Shown here in pieces: positions 7,640 through 12,276 of a stretch of DNA of 12,276 nucleotides. Source of the DNA: an uncultured Propionibacteriaceae bacterium (GTDB lineage Bacteria; Actinomycetota; Actinomycetes; Propionibacteriales; Propionibacteriaceae). A program made the position numbers and the translations under genes. The notes beneath the pieces were generated by a model, which saw only the letters and a program-made list of their open reading frames with translations, searched no databases and was not told where the DNA came from. The stretch lies in assembly GCA_936924635.1 (NCBI GenBank), contig CAKZHP010000071.1, forward strand, positions 1 through 12,276, in the 5' to 3' direction. Numbering within the stretch: position 1 is the stretch's first letter; the number at the start of each line of letters is the position of its first letter.

Positions 7640-8915
7640 CAGACGAACTCCCCCATCCTGTCGAGGTCCGCCCAGGCGTCGGCGACCTCGGCCCCCTGCG
7701 ATGCCTCCACGACACGCCAGCCGTGACCTCGGAGCAGGTCGAGGGCCGTGCGGTGGTCGTCGTACTCCTCGGCGGTGCTGCGCTCGCTGCGCGCGGTGAA
7801 GGTGTCCACGTCGACGACGAGGGCGAAGCACCGCGCCCGGTTGCGCTGGGCGTTCAGCAGCAGCTCCACGTCACCGGGCGTCAGTCGCCCCGTGACCGCC
7901 ACCATCAGCTGGCCCCGCTGGGCCATCAGGGCGTGGTCGACCGTGCGCGCCAGGGTCGAGCGCTCCGACAGCTGCACCTCGGTCATCGCGTTCACCACCT
8001 GCTGCCGGGTCACGGTGGCGTTCGCGAGGCGGTCTGAAGCGACCATGCCGCCGTCGGCGTCGAACAGGTCGACCCGGAAGCCGGCGTCGACGAAGTGGAG
8101 CGCCACGGAGGCGGCGGCCGACACGGCCCACTCGAACGATCCCGTACGCCCCTTGCCGGCATGCGACGCGGCGCGCGAGTCGAGGATCACGGTCGCCGCA
8201 GGGTCCCAGGCCTGCTCCTCGCGGCGGACCATCATCTCGCCGCGCCGGGCGGTGGATCGCCAGTGGATGCGGCGCACGTCGTCGCCGGAGCGATACTCGC
8301 GGACCAGCACGTCGTCCTGGCCCACCACGCCGACCTTCTGGGGGGAGGCCTCGCCGCTGGCCCCGGAGCCGACCGCGTTGCGCATGATCGGCAGCGGCAC
8401 GATCCGCGGCGTCACCATGACGTCGCTGGTGGCGGAGAACCGCCGGTCGAGCTTGACCAGGCCGAAGGGGTCGGTGGCGCGCACGGTCAGCGGGCCGGTG
8501 CGGTACTTGCCGCGCATCAGCCCGGCGAGGGGGTAGGTGATCTCCCGGCGCCACTTGCCCGCGAAGCGGTGCACCGTGAACCGGGGCGGGCGCCCCAGGG
8601 CGCGCGGGACCGAGTCCTCGAACTGCAGCAGGCCGGTCGGCAGGGCGCCGGACTTGGTGACCACCAGCTCCCCGGTGAGCCGGTCACCCACGACGGCCTC
8701 GGGGGGCGACACGCGCCGCTCGCAGGCCAGCCGTAGCCGGGCGCGACCCACCACCAGCAGCGCGGCGAGCGGCAGGATCACGAGGAACAGCCCGAACCAG
8801 AGCACGTCGCGCTGGCCGAACGCGATGCCGGCGACCAGCAGCAGCCCGCCGAGGATGGCGAACGTCTTGCCCCGCACGGTGAGCAGGGGCCAGGGGTTGC
8901 GGCGCGGCAACTGCA

Positions 8916-8916
<1 letters not shown>
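7639..8916 (-). CDS. DUF58 domain-containing protein (VWA-like)
   Basis: A 425-aa protein with two N-terminal predicted membrane helices (about 19-34 and 39-57), then a region up to about 190 that probably forms beta-rich domains. The diagnostic DUF58 block, YRSGDDVRRIHWRSTARRG, lies near 208-226. A VWA-like core follows, starting at ILDSRAAS with D246. The metal-binding DxSxS pattern of true VWA domains is degenerate there. Start ATG 8916 overlaps the moxR stop (TGATG); GTG 8919 would add one residue. An AAGGGG lies only two bases from the ATG, so translation probably depends on coupling to moxR. Family members pair with MoxR ATPases, and the DUF58 protein is likely the membrane-anchored partner. 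Precise function unknown. Confidence 0.9.
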
Positions 8917-9878
<962 letters not shown>

Positions 9879-9880
9879 CG

Positions 9881-9887
9881 CTCCTTT
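9881..9887 (-). promoter_or_regulatory. Ribosome binding site of moxR
   Basis: On the reverse strand this reads AAAGGAG, a strong Shine-Dalgarno site. Its spacing is two bases to GTG 9878 and five bases to TTG 9875, which favours TTG as the true moxR start. Confidence 0.75.
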
Positions 9888-10005
9888 AGCTCACATCTGG
9901 GCCTGATCCCCGAGCAACCCTACGGGACCCGCCCGAGAACCGCCCTCCCGGGGGAGGTCGAGGCGACCCGGCCAGCGGTCCCACGACCCCCGGGCCGGCC
10001 GACCG

Positions 10006-10037
10006 GCGACCGGTTGCCCACTGCGACCGGTTGCCCA
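10006..10037. repeat. 15-base direct repeat in the moxR-mraZ control region
   Basis: GCGACCGGTTGCCCA occurs exactly at 10006-10020 and again at 10023-10037, a 17-base period with a CT spacer. On the reverse strand each unit begins with TGGGCAACC, so it carries a TGGG like the MraZ boxes but facing moxR. It lies about 130 bases upstream of moxR and about 90 bases from the nearest mraZ box. It could be an operator for MraZ or another regulator. The rest of 9888-10127 is GC-rich and shows nothing else I can name. Confidence 0.6.
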
Positions 10038-10127
10038 GAGCCGGACGCGGGTCGACGGCCCTGGCGGGCGCCAACGGTCTGCGCCCGAACGACCCGGTGC
10101 CGCTCCTGTCGCGACACGAGGCGCCGG

Positions 10128-10183
10128 TGGGGACCGATGGGGCCCATAGTGGGCCGAAGTGGGTTAAAGTGGGGCGCGGTGGA
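10128..10183 (+). promoter_or_regulatory. MraZ operator: tandem TGGG boxes
   Basis: TGGG occurs at 10128, 10138, 10150, 10160 and 10170, with a weaker TGGA at 10180. The last four are spaced exactly 10 bases apart, and the first two are also 10 apart but out of phase by two bases (12 between boxes two and three). E. coli MraZ binds TGGGN repeats separated by five bases, that is, the same 10-base period upstream of mraZ. The array lies 40-95 bases before the mraZ start. Three of the boxes share the extended form AGTGGG (10148, 10158 and 10168). Confidence 0.85.
10165..10170 (+). promoter_or_regulatory. Candidate -10 element of the mraZ promoter
   Basis: TAAAGT fits TANNNT and is the most A/T-rich spot between moxR and mraZ. 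It lies between two MraZ boxes, so a bound MraZ would cover it, as expected for autorepression. Transcription would begin near 10177 and leave a leader of about 45 bases. CATAGT at 10145-10150 is an alternative. No convincing -35 is seen for either. Confidence 0.35.
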
Positions 10184-10222
10184 GTGATCTCGACCACGTC
10201 GACGCAGGAGGGGAGGGTCTCG

Positions 10223-10639
10223 GTGCAGCAGCCGTTCACCGGGACGTTCCGGCTCCGGCTCGACGAGAAGGGGCGGCTCACTCTTCCGGCCAAGTACAGA
10301 GAGCGTTTCGACCAGGGCGTGATGGTCGCGAGGGTCCAGGAGGGCTGTCTCGCGGTCTACACGGCCGAGGAGTTCCAGGCGCTGGTCGCGCGCTGGAGCT
10401 CCCGCTGCACCACCGAGAAGGAGCTGCGTGCCCTGCAGCGCTGGCTCGGTGCCGGTACGTCGGACAACCCGATGGACCGGGCGGGTCGGGTGCTGGTGCC
10501 CGAGGACCTGCGGGCGTACGCCGCCGTCGACCGGGAGGTCGTGATGGTGGGCAGCACCGACCGGCTCGAGGTCTGGAACCCCGAGCGGTGGGCCAGCGCG
10601 GCCGACGACCTGGACGAGAAGTTCTTGAACGAGATGTGA
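10223..10639 (+). CDS. mraZ: Transcriptional regulator MraZ
   Basis: A 138-aa DNA-binding regulator with two SpoVT/AbrB-type repeats, the first gene of the dcw cluster. The first repeat contains RLDEKGRLTLPAK (residues 12-24) and the second DRAGRVLVPEDL (85-96), the paired D-x-x-GR signatures of the family. Length is close to the usual 140-150. The start is GTG 10223, supported by GGAGG at 10212-10216 with six bases of spacing. Longer in-frame readings run back across the operator and are rejected. MraZ assembles as a ring and binds tandem repeats; the TGGG boxes just upstream indicate autoregulation. A 182-base gap separates it from rsmH. Confidence 0.96.
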   Translation: MQQPFTGTFRLRLDEKGRLTLPAKYRERFDQGVMVARVQEGCLAVYTAEEFQALVARWSSRCTTEKELRALQRWLGAGTSDNPMDRAGRVLVPEDLRAYAAVDREVVMVGSTDRLEVWNPERWASAADDLDEKFLNEM

Positions 10640-10650
10640 CGCACGACCAC

Positions 10651-10666
10651 GTCGCCCCCGGGCGAC
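10651..10666 (+). promoter_or_regulatory. Small hairpin after mraZ, possible attenuator
   Basis: GTCGCC and GGCGAC form a six-bp stem with a CCCG loop, 11 bases after the mraZ stop. It could reduce read-through into rsmH or act as an mRNA stability element. No T-run follows, and short GC stems are common at this base composition, so the call is weak. Confidence 0.3.
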
Positions 10667-10781
10667 ACGAGAAACCGCGGGCCCCGTGCCTTCCGGCTTC
10701 GACCCGACTGCCCTGCCGCCTGGCGCACCTTCCCCGGTGCCAGGAGGAACCCCACAGGGCCCGGGTCGGAACCGGTCGGCA

Positions 10782-10795
10782 CGGTGCCGGCACCG
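10782..10795. repeat. 14-base perfect palindrome in the mraZ-rsmH gap
   Basis: CGGTGCCGGCACCG is its own reverse complement and ends 26 bases before the rsmH start. It could be a binding site or a leader hairpin affecting rsmH translation. At 10742-10747 there is a perfect AGGAGG with no start codon at a usable distance. Otherwise the 182-base gap 10640-10821 shows no gene or TANNNT promoter. Confidence 0.4.
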
Positions 10796-10821
10796 AGGAA
10801 CGAGCAGGGGATGGGGTCGAG

Positions 10822-11778
10822 ATGGTCGCCGCAGACGTCCACGTCCCCGTGATGCTGCACCGCATCACCGAGCTCCTGGCCCCGGCGCTGGCCGCTCCGG
10901 GGTCGGTCTATGTCGACGGCACCCTCGGCCTCGGCGGTCACGCCGCCGCCATGCTCACCGCGTGCCCGGAGGCCCGCCTCATCGGCATCGACCGCGACGC
11001 GGACGCCCTGGCGGTTGCGGGGGAGCGGCTCTCGGCCTTCGGCGACCGCGTACGCCTCGTGCAGGCCGTCTACGACGAGCTGCCCGACGTGCTCGCCGAC
11101 CTCGGCCAGCCGCGGGTGCAGGCGATCCTGCTCGACCTCGGGCTGTCCTCCCTCCAGATCGACCGCCGCGAGCGCGGGTTCGCGTACGCGGTCGACGCCC
11201 CCCTCGACATGCGCATGAACGCCTCCGACGAGACGACCGCCGCTGACATCGTCAACACGTACGAGCAGCGCGAGCTCGCCCGCATCCTGCGGGTCTTCGG
11301 CGAGGAGCGCTTCGCTGACCGCATCGCCTCGCGCATCGTCGCCGAGCGCGAGCGGCAGCCGTTCGACACCTCCGCCCGGCTCGTCACCACCATCGCCGAC
11401 GCCATTCCGGCCGCGGCGCGCGCCACGGGCGGTCACCCCGCCAAGCGCACCTTCCAGGCCCTGCGGATCGCTGTCAACGCCGAGCTGGACGCGCTGGAGG
11501 GCGTGCTCCCCGCGGCGGTCGCCGCCCTCGCGGTCGGCGGCCGGATCGCCGTGCTGGCCTACCACTCCCTGGAGGACCGGCTCGTGAAGACCACGCTGCG
11601 GGTCGCCACCTCCGATCGCGCCCCGCGCAACCTGCCGGTCGTCCCCGCCGGGTACGGCCCCGAGCTGCGGCTGCTCACCCGGGGAGCCGAGCGCCCCGAC
11701 GAGGCCGAGACCCAGACCAACCCGCGCGCCGCCTCGGCCAGGCTGCGCGCGGCCGAACGCATCGAGGAGGCGGCATGA
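10822..11778 (+). CDS. rsmH: 16S rRNA (cytosine-1402-N4)-methyltransferase RsmH
   Basis: A 318-aa SAM-dependent methyltransferase (formerly MraW) that methylates N4 of C1402 in the decoding centre of 16S rRNA. Visible family motifs are HVPVMLHR at the N-terminus, the SAM loop GTLGLGGH (33-40), GIDRDADAL, LDLGLSS (104-110), DMRMN (129-133), HPAKRTFQALRIAVN, and YHSLEDRLVK with H248. The length is normal for the family. Start ATG 10822 places the first motif a few residues in, as usual, but its ribosome site is weak (GGGG five bases upstream). The reading frame stays open far upstream without a usable start and with non-coding-like composition. The stop overlaps the next gene by ATGA, indicating translational coupling within the dcw operon. 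Confidence 0.96.
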   Translation: MVAADVHVPVMLHRITELLAPALAAPGSVYVDGTLGLGGHAAAMLTACPEARLIGIDRDADALAVAGERLSAFGDRVRLVQAVYDELPDVLADLGQPRVQAILLDLGLSSLQIDRRERGFAYAVDAPLDMRMNASDETTAADIVNTYEQRELARILRVFGEERFADRIASRIVAERERQPFDTSARLVTTIADAIPAAARATGGHPAKRTFQALRIAVNAELDALEGVLPAAVAALAVGGRIAVLAYHSLEDRLVKTTLRVATSDRAPRNLPVVPAGYGPELRLLTRGAERPDEAETQTNPRAASARLRAAERIEEAA

Positions 11779-12276
11779 GTGCGGTCCCGGCCGAGAGCCA
11801 CGGCGCCCGGAGCACCCGGGCGACCCTGACGGCGGTGCCGCGTCGTCGTACCACCGTCGCACGCACCCCCTTCCTCGTCATCCTGCTCGGGGTGCTGGGC
11901 CTCGGCATGGTCGGCCTGGTCATGCTGCAGACCACCGTGCAGCAGCAGTCGTTCGAGCTGCGCAAGCTGGAGGCGCAGGCCAAGGCGCTGTCCTACCAGG
12001 AGGCGCAGCTCCAGGCCGAGGCCGACCGTCGCTCCACGCCCGCCGAGGTGGCACGCCGGGCACGCGAGCTGGGCATGGTCCCGAACCCGTACCCGGTATA
12101 CATCGACGTCACCACCGGCGAGGTCCGCGGCGTGGCGAAGCCGGTCACGGGCAACGAGATGCCGAACCTCACGGTGAAGACGCCTGAGGAGGTCGCCCGC
12201 GCCCGCACCTCGGCCACCACGCAGCCCGCGCCGCCCGCGCCCCCGGCCGAGCCGGGCGACTCGGTCGCCAACCCCG
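11775..12276 (+). CDS. ftsL: FtsL-like septum formation protein (3' partial)
   Basis: Reading frame open to the window end, 167 codons visible. It has an Arg-rich cytoplasmic N-terminus (1-30), one predicted membrane helix (about 31-51, FLVILLGVLGLGMVGLVML), and a periplasmic heptad-rich coiled coil (about 54-87, Gln/Glu/Leu-rich). The segment PAEVARRARELGMVP (89-103) is typical of actinobacterial FtsL/DivIC-family proteins. A Pro/Ala-rich tail begins near 150. This topology and its place right after rsmH identify the FtsL component of the divisome, which bridges FtsQ/FtsB-type partners and the septal synthase expected next (ftsI). AGGAGG at 11765-11770 lies four bases before the ATG, and the start overlaps the rsmH stop (ATGA). 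The proline-rich C-terminal extension is longer than in E. coli FtsL. The gene is cut before its stop. Confidence 0.85.
   Translation, partial: MSAVPAESHGARSTRATLTAVPRRRTTVARTPFLVILLGVLGLGMVGLVMLQTTVQQQSFELRKLEAQAKALSYQEAQLQAEADRRSTPAEVARRARELGMVPNPYPVYIDVTTGEVRGVAKPVTGNEMPNLTVKTPEEVARARTSATTQPAPPAPPAEPGDSVANP

Noticed and set aside
5423..7726. A 767-codon forward frame opposite tgpA
   Set aside because: It is the mirror of tgpA third-position G+C bias, very rich in Arg, Gln and His, with no domain; tgpA has clear catalytic motifs and membrane helices.
10190..10202. TCGAC-CAC-GTCGA dyad near the mraZ start as a fourth palindrome copy
   Set aside because: Only five-bp arms and none of the CTCTG outer sequence; easily a chance match in GC-rich DNA.
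10588..10821. An N-terminal extension of rsmH into the mraZ gene
   Set aside because: The frame is open, but has no ATG or GTG near rsmH before 10822, overlaps mraZ and has non-coding-like composition; RsmH from 10822 already has full family length.

Overview
The window is GC-rich (by eye roughly 70% or more G+C) and carries gene families and an order typical of Actinomycetes: a DnaE2-type polymerase beside a DinB polymerase, a DUF3040 membrane protein, a TgpA-like transglutaminase / DUF58 / MoxR operon, and the start of the division and cell wall (dcw) cluster (mraZ, rsmH, an ftsL-like gene). The content suggests Micrococcales or Propionibacteriales, but the sequence alone does not fix the genus. 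I see no tRNA, rRNA, CRISPR array, transposase or phage gene.

Layout. Bases 1-15 look like leftover Illumina adapter, so this is probably a raw contig end. Bases 16-4574 (+) hold a translesion-synthesis pair: a dnaE2-like gene missing its N-terminus, and dinB, coupled by a TGATG stop/start overlap. Bases 4575-5299 hold a short DUF3040 gene flanked by three copies of one strong palindrome. Bases 5300-9878 (-) hold moxR, DUF58 and tgpA, again joined by TGATG overlaps and convergent with DUF3040. Bases 9879-10222 are a divergent control region with a 15-base direct repeat and a clear row of MraZ boxes. Bases 10223-12276 (+) hold mraZ, rsmH and the N-terminal 167 codons of an ftsL-like gene cut by the window end.

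How the genes work together. DnaE2 and DinB form a damage-tolerance module. Unusually, both appear catalytic and each has a candidate beta-clamp motif, while no imuA or imuB is visible. MoxR, DUF58 and TgpA form a membrane-linked ATPase/VWA-like/transglutaminase module of unknown substrate. MraZ probably represses its own promoter through tandem TGGG boxes and so sets the input to the division cluster. The same region must also contain the moxR promoter, so the envelope module and the division cluster may be co-regulated.

The most useful points for a second look are the adapter remnant, the palindrome family, the MraZ operator with its two-base phase slip, the reverse-strand TGGG repeat facing moxR, and the clamp motif inside DnaE2.
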